A stretch of DNA of 64,000 nucleotides from Ottelia alismoides (taxonomy: Eukaryota; Streptophyta; Magnoliopsida; Alismatales; Hydrocharitaceae): positions 124,001 through 188,000 of the forward strand of contig JAZKJV010010129.1 of assembly GCA_037367405.1 (NCBI GenBank), read 5' to 3'. The translations under genes were made by a program, and so were the position numbers. Within the stretch, counting starts at the first letter, position 1. Each line of letters opens with the position of its first letter. The notes beneath the pieces are model-generated. The model saw only the letters and a list, made by a program, of their open reading frames with translations, was not told where the DNA came from and ran no database searches. Shown piece by piece: positions 11,522 through 52,029 of the stretch.

Positions 11522-12841
11522 ACAATGACAAAAACAAAGCTTTTTCCCACAATCAAGTAGGGTCGACTACATAAATTTTTTGCCTACATTCAGGTCTATT
11601 TTAGATCATTATTGGGCTTAAATCCAAATAACTAGGATCCCTTCGAGTAGTCTCATTCTAATACTTCTTGGGCTTTCTCGCCATCTCTTAACTGGCTCAA
11701 CATCCCAAATCTTGCATCTTCTAATTGGCGCATCAACCGACCTCTTGTTCAAATGGTCAAACAATCTTGAGCATTTTTCTCTCATCTTATCCACTATTGG
11801 AGCTACACCAACTTTCCTTCTGATCGCATCATTCCGAATACGATATTTTCATGTATGACCACACATCCACCTTAGTATTTTCATTTCTATTACTGTCATT
11901 CTCTGCACATATCTATGATTTACATGACAACATTCTGATTCATAGAGTATAGCAGGTCTCACGGGTGCTTTATAATATTTTCCTTTGACTTTCAATAGAA
12001 TTTTCTTATCATAGAGAACAATCGTGGATCCTCTCCACTTTATCCAACCGAACTTTATTATATGAGTAACATCTCCTTCAATTTCCTCATCCTGTTGCAA
12101 AATAGATCTCATGTATCTGAAAGAATATTTCTTCTGAATGTTATCATCTCCAGCCTTTACCTTGAGTCCTTTACCGTTGCTTCCATCAAATGTATACTTC
12201 ATATATTCGATCTTAGCCTTACTTAATAGATAGTCCTTTAGTCTCTAAGGCATATCTACAGACCTCCAGGTTCTCATTTACTCCATCTCTCGTATCATCG
12301 ATCAACACAAATATCATCAGTGGACAACATATACCAAGGTATCTCATCATGAATGTGGCTAGTCAACTCATCCATAATCAAAGTAAAAAAAGTAATGGAC
12401 TCAAAGCTGAACCTTAACGCTGACCGATGTTGATGTTAAAATTATTAGTCTTTCTAGACTAGATCCTTACACAAGATGAAGCTCTATCATACATATCCTT
12501 CTATAAGGTTAGTGTATAGGACATGTACTTGTTTTTTTCACCAAAACTCTCCACAAAATATCCCTTGGAACTGAATCATAAAACTCCTCCAAATCAATAA
12601 AAATCATATGGAAGTTCTTCTTTTTAGCTTTATAAATCTCCATTGTTCTCCTCAACAAGTGGATAGCTACAGTAGTTGATGTACATGATGGAGAGATTCA
12701 ATAGTTGATCTACATGACATGAAATGAATTGATTTTCATCTACTTTGGAAACTTGCTGCAACCTTCTTTTGATCACACATTCCCAAAAATTCATAATATG
12801 ATTCATCGCTTCAATACCTCTATAATTCGAACGATTTTGAA
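11522..12841 (-). mobile_element. Antisense RTE LINE, 3' (RT) part
   Basis: The + strand begins with CCCACAATCAAGTAGGGTCG, the reverse complement of the RTE 3' end seen at 10724-10745. The antisense strand then gives RT remnants: 11849-12202 contains the Y-FDGSNG...DDNIQKK and MKILRWMCGHT blocks. The region up to 12841 still matches GRSTTEAIHLL and NYRGI in broken frames. The element resumes at 17825, so 12842-17824 is an insertion. About 170 bp of RTE sequence is missing at the junction. Confidence 0.75.
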
Positions 12842-15285
12842 TGAATCAACACATCAACTTATTGCAATATTGGCATTCATCCAACTCTTTGGATGTCATA
12901 TGGAAGTCACAGAAGTACAATCAACTCTTTGATTTTCCTTCTCACATGGGGCCGACCCATGCTTCCACTGTGCTCTCTTTATCTATAAACAACCACTGTT
13001 CAAGACAAAGAATCTCTTATGTTGAATTCAAAAGATTTCAATACAAGAGGACTTCAACATGTATACATGCTTCATTAAATTCATACAAAATGATTATTAT
13101 GAAGCTTCATGAATGACTTGAGTGTAGATAGTAGAATGATGACACTCATCATATCTACATACATCTTAACTCTTAGATACTTAGGTTCAGGTAGGTATTC
13201 AAACATTTTGAATACATCATCTCTTTCGAGCTACCGTTCTTCATAATGCAGAGAACCATGTTATTCATGTTAAATGTCTAGAGCATATATATGTATGCCA
13301 GAACATCTTCTTAGATTTTATAAGGATTATTTGACAATTACGATCATCATCGACATGTCACTTCCAAAGTACACTCGATGAAAGATCAAGACTATAGAAA
13401 CATACAAACCCTGAAGTGATGTCTGATTGTCTTATTTAATTGTCACACCTCATAATGTTGAGGAAACTTGCACATTGCAATCACATACATTATGTGTCCA
13501 ATTGCAAGTACAATATCTGGATCATGAGTCCAATCCATGATATTTTACTGGTTATTATTGAGTATAATGAGTGGGTGTAATGAAGGATTATCTGAAATAA
13601 GAAATTTGCATAAGTGTATATATATTATATATACATTATTTACTTTGATTTAGGAATTTTTATATCAAAGTTGTCTTGCCTTGTCAACACCGAAAGTTCA
13701 TTCCCTTAACCACTTTCAATGTAAGGGATATACTTACCATTATATCTCAAGCAAGATCTGGGATCTCCTTTCCTATCTTCGTCACATCCCAATAATATGA
13801 GAACCTGCGACTCCGATAAAAAGAAGCGGGAACACATTCCGCCTTGCAAGTCCAACTTGCATCTCCCAATTCGGTCTTTAACACCCGGACCCACCACCCC
13901 TAAGATGATGTTGACCCGTTGTTAATTGAACCAACCATCAACATGCTTAATACTCGCTATACACAATCCAATATCGCCCCAATAATATGAGGACTCGATA
14001 TTGGGGTCACTACGTATACGGCCTTACTCTTTCGAGAAGCAAAGAACCCGATCCAAATAAATCATATATAGGATCTGTCACTTCGGACAGGCGTCTCCTA
14101 TATACAACATCTGGCGACGGAATCCTTTGCCTTGACGGAAGACCATGGATGTCACTTATGTGATCCTCCACCTCATATTCAAATTGAAATAATTAATTAT
14201 CGTGAATCATATTCACATAATTAATTCTTCCAAGGGAAATACACATCTATCTATAATAGAGTGTTTATTGGATATAATTAATTTAATCACATTAAATTAA
14301 TAATCAATCCAATCATCAATCAACAAACTTGACTATTACTTTAATAATAAGTATAATCTCAAAGTACGTATTATTCGAATTTTAATAATTAGAAAAAATA
14401 CACTTAAACTTTCTCCGGCATTATCGAGTCCCTACCCCCTGTCATGGCCAGTACCGACGAGAGTGGGACGGACCACATACGTTGCAACCCGCGACCCCAA
14501 TGCTCTCCGACTAGGCACCATATCCACCTCAGGAAAGGATAATGCCAGATAGATCATCATGTACTTTGAGATGCTCATCGGTTTTTCAACCGAAATTATA
14601 CCATATAATATACATCAAAACAATTTTGATTATATTATAAGGAGAAGGAGATTTGTTAAACAAATCCCCAATCCTATTCAAGCAAGAGGATTTTTCATGT
14701 AAAAGTTGTCCTACAACTATTGTAGGATGTACTAAGGTTTTTCATGAAATCAATGTTTGTTGATGAATTCATATCAACCAATGATCAAGATCAATTATCT
14801 TATTATCATGGTTAGGCAAATGTCATTCAATGAAATAATTATCTCTTTAAATATTTCACAAATATTTATCACTAATTATTTCAGAAATTTAACAAATTAA
14901 TTTTCATCATCATATTTGAATGACTTATCACATGGTTCATGATCAAAAGATGTCAATTTCCAACTGTGACCCCCAATCACCAAAATTAAGTTATCTCGAT
15001 CAATTTAAAACCAAAAATTGTAAAATCAGTTTTCTAAGATTGCCAATTTGGTTTATTAAATAACTCAAGTGATAATTCATGCATTCGAGGCGGATCAAAA
15101 CAGTAATTAACTCATTAATCATGATTAGATCCGCAGTTCCCGCAACAGTGAATACATGCATATTTAAAAGGTCATATCTTGAGCAAATGAAGTCCAAATT
15201 ACATAAACTCAGATCCTATGGTTTCCTTATTTAATGGGAAACAAAATCCAATTGCAAATTTCATGTTTAAACAACTTAAAAAGTA
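12842..15285 (-). other. Unresolved insertion body next to the large LTR
   Basis: This 2.4 kb lies between the two halves of the antisense RTE and abuts the antisense LTR at 15286-17824. It is therefore probably internal or leader sequence of that LTR element. I recognise no gag or pol motif. Around 13780-14030 a phrase (CCAATAATATGAG) occurs twice, and 14410-14550 is locally GC-richer. The antisense ORF at 13706-13897 has no recognisable product. Confidence 0.35.
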
Positions 15286-17824
15286 GTCGATCGCATCGTA
15301 TGCAATCGGGGCAACTAGTCGCAATAGTCGCTGGATGCGGCGGAAATTAAAAATTTTCAACAAGTGATGAAACCACATGATCACGAGAACATTTCTCGGA
15401 TCGTTTCATCAAACCATAAAGTATAAGGAATACCTCTTGGAGCGTGGTTGTAATCGTGAGATCCCAAACAAGAGATCCTCATTTCTTAAGTCTGATCCAC
15501 GAAGAATGCACTTGCGGGTGCGATGATGAGACACGAACCTCCCACAATCCTCGATGAAGATCCAAGAAATGAGTCCCTTGATTTCGTCAAACGAAATCCA
15601 TCGTCTTCCTTTAAAGCAAGCGGCCCCAAAGAAGAAGGAGATCCTCGAGTCGTCGAAGGTGAAGGCGAGAGACTCTTCTTCTCAATGCACAAAGTGGACG
15701 GCCACCTTGAATAGAGAGAGAGGGTAGGCGAGAATGAGAGAGAGAGAGAGTAGTAGGCTTCTACAACTCTTAATTATGTACCTTGAAAGGCTAGGTTAGC
15801 CCTCCTTTTATATTAGTTTAGGATCCAATGGATCTCAATCCATGGGACACATAGATCCAGCAGCCAAGTTGGTCTATATATTAATCAATGGTCAAGATTG
15901 TTGTTGGTTAAAAAACCAACAACATTAATTTATATTTAAATTAAATATATGTTGCAAATTATCAACACAATTTAATTTAACATAAATTAATTAACACAAG
16001 ATAATAGGATAATTATAAAATTGAGATGATAATTCACCCTAAATAGATGGGGCGTCACCCATGACCAAGTCATGGGTGACACCACCTCATTTGGTGGTGT
16101 ATTATCCATCCCTTTTTATTTAATCCAATTATCTCTTATTTGTTTTTGCAATATTATCCACCAAATTAATTCCCAATTAATTAGTGTATATCTATTGCAA
16201 AATTATCCACTAAATTAATTCCCAATTAATTAGTGAATATTTCAATCATGACATTGAAAATATGTGAATCGTATTCACAACCCAAACTAATTTGTAAATT
16301 ACATTTCCAATTAACTAATCAATGTGAATCTAATCCACATTAATAATTAACAAGTGCCATTTACAAAAATTCCCTCTCTTCAATATATGTATATTATAAA
16401 TCATATTTATAATACACAAACATTATGGATAGTATTATCCACATTCTCTAATCCTTGATAATTAAATCCTATTTAATTATCTTGGATAATTATTCTCACA
16501 ATATGAATCTCATTCATATTATGCTTGATAATTAAATCTCATTTAATCATCAAGTCCTTCTTGCTTGGACATGTAGTTCATCAAATGAATTACTCTTGAA
16601 CCCCTTCAAGAATAATGTGCTTTCTCCGCAGATACTTGGAGATAAGGACAAGGCGATTGTATTGTTCCACGTATAGTGACTTGGATGTTGAGATCTCGTC
16701 TCAAACCCAGATCTTATGAACCTCCCATAGATGCTTGATTAAATCAAGACCGCAAATCTAATCTCATTTGCATCTGAATCTCATTCAGACCAATGTCCAA
16801 CACTTGGACCAAGATCAGATTGCTTCTCTACTGAGAGGAGTCACTAAAATCCAAACCTGTTTCATCACTCCCTCGGAATGGAAGCGTCATGGTTATACAA
16901 TCGTTTATGATCACATCACTCTCATTTATTCCCAATACCTGTACATCCTGCATACTGGAAGATCTATGATCAACCCGAAGATCAAGATCAATTTTATACT
17001 GTCTTCTTCAGGGTTTTATCAGTAAGTTTCTCATTTGATCATTGGGATTTGGTATCGATCATATACTTTCCAAAAGCATATATCATACCTAGGTCTAGAT
17101 CATATACTTTCCAAAAGTATATATCAAACCTAAAAATTCAGTCAAGCTTCCAAAGCGAGACGACCGTGCACGGAATTTGATTCTTCCCAATATCTCACGA
17201 GTGAGATCATATCTTTCGGTTCAGTAGTGAACCTGTATGATCCCTTTGAGAGATCGTATTACTCATATGCCCTTATATGTACACCAACGTGCCGGTGTAT
17301 AGACCTTGGTTAGGTCATCAACGTATCGGTCTGCCAAATGTACATAGTCAGACATATATCAACACATCTGTCTCCGATCAAAGGATGTGTGCCTATATCG
17401 TGACAACATATAACATAGGACTTTGGTTATCTCGATCTCGTTAAGTCAACTCTTTGACCTAACTAATCTGACACCTCCGAATCTCTATTCCTATGCAGAG
17501 GACCTGCATCAAGAGGTCGGTCAGATATCAGCCTATGTGAGAAAGGATTGCCATCTCCTACTCAGGATGGAGATCACATCTTAACAATCACGGTGCTTGA
17601 TGAGTCCTCAATCTAACTCTTTAGATATTCATCCAAGCACCAGCCTCTATTATTCAATAATTGAATCAATAGTTGTATGATCATTAAGATAACCATGATA
17701 CATAACCCTAATTGTACTAAGGGACATATTACGTAAATTATTTATTCTTCATTTCAGATCAGAGAATGATATTCGCAATAACATTTATTGCATAATGGCT
17801 CGTTGTGGGCTCGCATGTCCAACA
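15286..17824 (-). repeat. Antisense copy of the large Copia LTR
   Basis: The segment matches the reverse complement of 1417-3822 from the GATCGCATCGTATGCAATCG block at its left side to GCATGTCCAACA at 17824. The expected first bases (TGAAGGATAT) are not found at the left end, so that end is truncated or rearranged. Right of 17824 the antisense RTE resumes directly. The reverse-strand TATA region is the TTTATATTAG stretch near 15814. Confidence 0.75.
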
Positions 17825-19560
17825 ATCAGGTACTACTCCTTTCTCATATTCCATAACACTTAAAGCCTCCTCTACTCTTTCTTTTGTATATGTCGATAGC
17901 TTGCACGATTCAGGTAACATTCACTACCAACAAGATCCGCCAAAGTAATATCTTTATTCCTTTTCCCAATGAGAAGCTTGTGAAAATACTGCTCCATCTA
18001 GTCTCTATATCCTTTTAAGTAACAAGCATATATCCTTCCTCATCCTTGATGCATCTCAGTTGAGAAAGATATTTGTTACTTCTTTTCCTTGTTCTAGTCA
18101 TTTTGAATACATCCTTCTGGCCATCGTTCCAGTCAATCATTTTGTACAAAACTTCATAAGCTTTCGACTTGACTTCATTCACAGCCTTCTTTGTTTCCTT
18201 CTCCGTTATTTTGTAGTTGGTGACAGTTCCCTCTGTTATATCCTTTATACATAGCTTCAAAGCAAGCTCTTTAAAGTTTAAGCTTCTCTTTCACTCCTTC
18301 ACTCCACCACCACGCCTCCTTTTGACATGAAATTCCTCCCTTAGACTCGCCTAGCATCTCTTTTGCTACCCTTCAGATACAAGATGCTATCGCCTCTCAT
18401 ATCTCATTTGCACTTCCGTTACAATCTCAAGATAAGTCTTCTAAAATCTTATCCTTGAAGCTTGATTACTTCGATTCAAGATTCCACCATTTAGTTTCGG
18501 TGATCTTGGGAACCATCCTCTTCTATACCAATCCTTTTATTTGCACAACTAGGACTAGCAAGCGATGTTGAGATGTCAAGCTCTCTCCTGAGATTACTTT
18601 GTAGTCTTTGCAGGACAACCGAACTCTTCTCCTTGTTGGAAAGTAATATATATCTACTTTAGTCGAACACTCTTATAAGTAATTAAATTCTCCTCCCTCT
18701 TCTTGAAGAGAGTGTTTGCTATGAAAAAGTCATAAGCCGTTCAAAAACTAGGAGGGCTTTTCCCTCTTCATTTCTATCCCCGAAGCCATGGTCTCCATGA
18801 ACACTAGCATACCCTGAAGAATCCTTTCCCACATATCCACTAATATCTACACCTTGGCAAATAATCTCTTTTTGTGGAATTTGTTGCATAATCTTATTCA
18901 AATCCTCCCAAAAAAGTTTGTTTAGTCATTTCATCTAAAGCAACTTACACTGCATAAACTAAGATTATATTCATAACTTATTCTTCCAGTACCAATTTTA
19001 GCAAAATAATATGATTCCCAAAACTTTGCACCTCAATCATGCTACATTTAAATACGTATGAACAACCACTCCACCATTTCCACCCATCTTTTTATCTGAA
19101 TACCACAATTTAAAGCTTACCTTCTCGATCTTCCTTGCTTTCTCTCCAACCTATTCCGTCTCTTGGAGATATAGTATCTAAATCTTCCTTCTTTTCATCG
19201 TTTCTACTATCTCCATCTTTTTTCCAGTCAAAGTGCAAGTATTCCAACTATCTATCCTCATTTGCAACCTCTTTTGGACTGACTTCTTTACACACATGCG
19301 TTCATCATGCGAGAACTCTTGCAAATTTTGGATTACATTTGGGCAGCGATTCATCAAAACTAGCTTATTTAGATTCATGTGTTCCTCATGTGATAACCCT
19401 TGCCAATTTTGAATTACGTCCATTTTACGTATGTGTGTGTGGAGATACATACACACACATGTGGGTCTCTTCCAATGAGGTGGGTCTTTCCTACATACAT
19501 AGAAAGCCTTCACTATCGGCATTTGGATTAAAAGTGGATAGTATAGACTAAAACCACCAT
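17825..19560 (-). mobile_element. Antisense RTE LINE, 5' (endonuclease) part
   Basis: This continues the RTE of 11522-12841. Antisense frames give the linker (18015-18260: KKAVNEVKSKAYEVLYKM, RCIKDEEGY), the endonuclease middle (18719-18901: QIPQKEIICQGVD, HGFGDRNEEGK) and its start (19178-19270: DSWNTCTLTGKKMEIVE). Leader stem-loop repeats follow at 19270-19430. All frames are broken. The 5' boundary is uncertain and no target duplication was recognised. Confidence 0.7.
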
Positions 19561-20524
19561 AAAAAAGAAAGATGATTTTGATCATAGCCACATTCCTAAA
19601 AAAAGGCAAAATATTAAATGATGAAATCATTGAAAAACAAAGTCAAAATATATTTTCATTAGAGGAATGAGAAATTTTGTTCGTAACAGTGTAATTCTTT
19701 AATAAAACTATGTTTAACAATCGTTAAACTGATTGTATTTGCTAATGTAAATTACAGTGGTAGGATGCAAAATACAAAATTGCCTATCAAGTGACAACCT
19801 TGACTGCCTCTTTTTAGAATAAAATCATCAATATATGTGTGTGTGTGTGTGTAAGGTAACCGTTGCCAGGGATTGAATATTTTTTCCTTCTATGACATTA
19901 TTTTTAAAATGAACGAAATAGTAATTTCCTTATTTAAATGAATTGTTGTTTCAATATAAATTAATATGATTTATTGCTATAATTATTAAGATGCTGGGTA
20001 GAACTTGACACGATTTAATTATATGGAACTACTATTCTACAAATAATCATCTGTGAATGACACCTTTTTGTTGGTTGAAAATGATGTATTTCACAATAAA
20101 AAAATGAAATTTAATCATGTATGTTGTGAAATCAATTCAACGCTTCACAAATTAGAGCTGATATAATATAAAATTGATATAATGAACAATTGTGCACAAG
20201 AGATTAACACATATCAATAATAATTGAAAAATGTTGTACAAGGGATTAACATATAGAGTCAATAATTTGCATATGTTTGTAAACTATGACACAAATTTGT
20301 GAGTTTTTGTTCAAATATGTAAACTTTATTCATTTTGATTAACATAGATGCCCATTATCATCACAGTGTGTTGTTTCGTGGCACTTACTGCCTCTTTCCC
20401 AGGCCAAAACTCAACTCGTCATGATGGTCTTATGCTGTCTGGTTAAGGTAGATTGAGGGTGATCGACTTTGACCCTTTTTTCTAATAGTCAAGCTTTAGT
20501 AAATGTACTCAACCCCACTCTAGA
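19561..20524. other. AT-rich spacer, no gene seen
   Basis: AT-rich sequence with a (TG)n microsatellite at about 19833-19852. No ORF has recognisable content. Confidence 0.5.
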
Positions 20525-20945
20525 ATGTGTTTTTCTAGCAAAGTTTTGTAATCACTTGGAGAGAAAATATTTAATATTGACTGATAATGTAACATATATT
20601 CATTTGAATTAATATATAAGATGTATGCATCGTTTTTAGTAAAATTTTACAACCAATTGGACAGAAATATGTAACGTTGACTGATAATGTAAAATATATC
20701 CATCTGGATTAATATGTAGACTGTACTCTAAATGCATGATTTTTATTATTTTTTGTAACAACTTGGAGAGAAATGTGTAATGTTGATTGATAATGTAAAA
20801 CATATTCATCTGAATTAATATGTAAACTGTATTAGAAATTATTATCTCTAGTAAAACTGTGTAACCACTTGGGAGAGAAATGTGTAATGTTGACTGAAGA
20901 CGTAAAACATATTCATTTGAATCAATACAAAATTCCATTATCTTC
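20525..20945. repeat. Minisatellite, about four units of 105 bp
   Basis: Four diverged units share the phrases ACTTGGAGAGAAA(T), TGTAA(C/T)GTTGACTGATAATG, and CATATTCAT(T/C)TGAATTAATA. Phrase starts fall near 20550, 20655, 20760 and 20867, giving a period of about 105 bp. An antisense ORF (20636-20956) is produced by the repetition and is not a gene. Confidence 0.75.
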
Positions 20946-22090
20946 CAAAAATGCAAGCATTATTATAAACGATGTGGTTTTGAACGATAATCAAATGTGA
21001 TAGCCAAAACTCTAGGTTGCGGGGTTTTGTATCATTAGATGTGACATTCAAAAATGTATAAAAAGATTACTGTGATAATGGAATATTATTCATTGAGTTG
21101 AATGATTAACTTTTAAAAATAAACAATATTGATAAAAAAGCAATCCCACCTGAATGATTGCATTACTGTAACCGGCGATAATGCAAAGATCTGAAGATTG
21201 CGTGGAAGATGACGAATCCTCCATTGATAGAGAAACGATCAACAAAGAAACAAAAAGGAGGCTTTTATAGATTATTTATTATTTAATTGGAATTTACATT
21301 TTGAAAACTACTAAAAATGAGAACCGTATCATATTACATAATTGATGGGATATATTCATGATTTAATTATACACTTCTAAGGTAAGAAAATCCATGATAG
21401 TTTTCAGAAAATGATTGGCAATTTTATCGATTGCCGTTGATGATAATCAAATGGTGGAAATGATTTGCTTTTTTTATATACAAAAATATCCATGCCATTG
21501 GAAGTTTTCCTATATGTATGTATGCATGTATAGAGAGCAAGGAGAATATGTCCACCAAGTAACAAACATCAAAGCTCTAGTGTGAATGGTATCATGCATT
21601 ATTAAAACAATCAACAACATGTATGAAATGAATTCTATGTTGATTGATGGGTGAGGTAAAGAACTTCAAATGAGCGAAGTTTTAATACAAAATTTGTTTT
21701 ATAGTATGAATTAATATTAACTAATTTGATTTTTATTTAAATTGAAAAAAGTGTAATTTTAGCCATGGGAACACAAATTGCTTGTGCTTATGGGCACATT
21801 TTCCTTTTTCTAGTATAAATACACATATCAAATATTCATTGATTTAAAAGGATCAATCAATATTTACAAGGATATATACATAGTTATATAAAATAAATGT
21901 TTACAAGGGACTCTTCGCAAAAACTCCATTTTTTATAAGTACCTTTTTTGTTAAATAATTATTAATTAAGTCAAAATTAAATTAAAATACGTAGAAAAAA
22001 AATTATATTTTAACAAATAGATATCAATCGACACATGGATTGTCGATTTGAGGAGATAAGCTCTAATCGGTACGTGTGGTGCCACTCTCT
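20946..22090. other. AT-rich intergenic DNA, no gene seen
   Basis: No ORF or repeat of recognisable family was found. The sequence is AT-rich intergenic DNA upstream of the coding remnant at 22100. Confidence 0.45.
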
Positions 22091-22099
22091 GTATTTTTC

Positions 22100-22780
22100 A
22101 ATTTAGTCCAAAAGAAAGAGCGTAAAGAACCCGTTGGTGATGAGCAACAACACTGTAGACGTAGACCACCCGCCAGAATGAGAAGGCATGCGCGAGGCGG
22201 TAGAGCCTGTAGATGTCGGTGAGGATCCCCACATCTGATACAGAGATCTGTATGAACTCAAGCTCAGAGTAGATGGGGCCGTAGGGGTTGAAGTGTCAGG
22301 AAAAACACTCATAGTATTGACCAGAGATGTTGAACTCGAGGTGTGGAGGCTAATCGAGGGTGAGCTACACGACGACGATGAAGATGGGACCAAGTGGGTT
22401 GTTCATGTACAGAACATGGTAAGTTATTTTAAAACATGAAATTGAGGTTTTTGGTAAGAATCAAATTGGGTCAACTGACCTGGAGATCCAAGAAAACTTA
22501 GATATTGGTTTGGGGACGAAGACCTCATCGCCTACCTTGTTGTTGTTGTTGGAATGGTGGTGATGGTGGTTGTACTTTCGGGAGGATAAAGTAGAGGATG
22601 ACGTCGGTGAGGTCATCAACGAGGCAAAGAAGGCATGGTGGTCGAACTCGTGGGCGAGGATTCACTCAAAAATCGGTCATGACGCAACTCTGAACGACTC
22701 GGTGAGGGGCATGTGTGGAGGTGGATGGTGTGGTGTAGCAAGGGGATGCTGGAGAGGGTGAGTGTAGATGAGAAGGGTGT
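22100..22780 (-). pseudogene. Decayed antisense protein-coding remnant, family unknown
   Basis: This patch is GC-richer than its surroundings. One antisense frame over 22110-22330 reads HFNPYGPIYSELEFIQIS and then SDVGILTDIYRLYRLAHAFS, with stops further upstream. A neighbouring frame stays open at 22103-22393. At 22560-22680 an antisense frame gives VDDLTDVILYFILPK. The phrases look like a real membrane-associated protein, but I cannot name the family. Stops, frame changes and a poly-G run (about 22807-22818) upstream argue for a pseudogene. It ends about 430 bp before the RPN11 ATG, in the opposite orientation. Confidence 0.35.
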
Positions 22781-22931
22781 AGGAGAGGGTGGAGGAGGGA
22801 GATGTTGGGGGGGGGGGGTAGAGCTCTTGAAGCAGGGGGGAGGGGATGTCCTTTTTGAGGTCTCTGAAGGGAGGCTTGCCTACCAGCTAAATTTTGCAAA
22901 ATTCTTGATTGGTTACACCTATTCTTCATAA

Positions 22932-23208
22932 ATCAGTACATGGGGTGCAATTGATGTATATCTTATTAAATATTAAATATCTTATTTAATGATTTAATAA
23001 ATAATTATTTAGTTAAAAAGGGCATTTTTACAACTTCTACCACAAGAAACCACAAGTGAGAAAAAAAACTTAGCTTGCAAAGTGCGGTGAAGCACACAGC
23101 CTCTACAAGTTTCTCCCCCTCCGCTGTTATCCTTCCCGCACCCCGACACAGAACCCTAACCCGCACGCTCGAGATCGAAATCGCGATCGGCAGAGGCGAG
23201 CGGAGGAA
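22932..23208 (+). promoter_or_regulatory. RPN11 promoter-proximal region and 5' leader
   Basis: An AT-rich stretch (22960-23020) gives way to a C-rich leader. A telo-box-like AACCCTAACCC lies at 23152-23162, about 47 bp before the ATG. Such motifs are common in 5' regions of plant housekeeping genes. No convincing TATA box was chosen. The transcription start cannot be placed from sequence alone. Confidence 0.4.
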
Positions 23209-51200
<27,992 letters not shown>

Positions 51201-52029
51201 TCAACATCGTTGTTTCCTCAGTTATCTTCTGCAATATCGTTAGCATTTTACTGCTACATTTGGAGATTGTACAATAATTATTACTCCTTGAGCTCTTTGT
51301 GCTGTGATGTTTTATGTACGTTATAGTATCCTGCAGTAGAGGGTAAAATGCGCACTGATATTTAGCCACATCGTTTTTCTGGTTGCGTTTCGTGGATTTA
51401 ACCCCGTGATGGGTTCTATCAGGGCTTCCCAACAGTTTTCCTTCATCATTTCTATGTTTACCTATTGATCCACCGTTTGTGTTTAGGCTGAGCTATGCAA
51501 CTGTATAATGTTGATATTCATGGCCTGCAAATGATGGTTGGGAATATATTTTCTGTATAGATCGAATCGAACTGCGGAAAACACAAACTTGATGATAGGG
51601 TATGTTCAATTCAAGACTACTACAACCACTGCTAAAATCTAACTACTTCAATGATTATCTCATCTAATTTTTACCGTAGTATCCGTTCTCCCTTGTGAAA
51701 ACTTGTGTTAGTAGACATCCCTTCCTATCTATAATTCATGGAGTCGTTGGTGCATCCTTCAAAATCTCCCTTAATTAAGGAAGTCTCGTGTCAATGAAGT
51801 ATTGATGACTCGTGACATGCATTCTCGCATATTTGGCAAGTGCAAAGTGGGAATTGCTTTAAACTTACAATGGAGCGACATCTTTCGAACTTTCCAATTA
51901 CATAATATGGGGACCTTATCTACTGCAAGTTGCATTGATTCCAACATGTATTATCTTCGTGATATTCTAATCTGTCACTATCTGTCAAAAGAATAAAATC
52001 GTGTGCATAGTATCTTGTAGAGGGGACCT
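51201..52029. other. RPN11 3' UTR and downstream spacer
   Basis: The 3' UTR starts after TGA 51198-51200; the polyadenylation site cannot be fixed. Around 51725-51790, AATTCATGGAGTCGTTGGTG resembles AATTCATGAGGAGTCTTTGT at about 57395, suggesting a short fragment of the repeat described at 56440-57480. No gene. Confidence 0.4.

Noticed and set aside
20525..20945. CRISPR-like array
   Set aside because: Units are about 105 bp, contiguous and diverged, with no unique spacers. The host is a plant.
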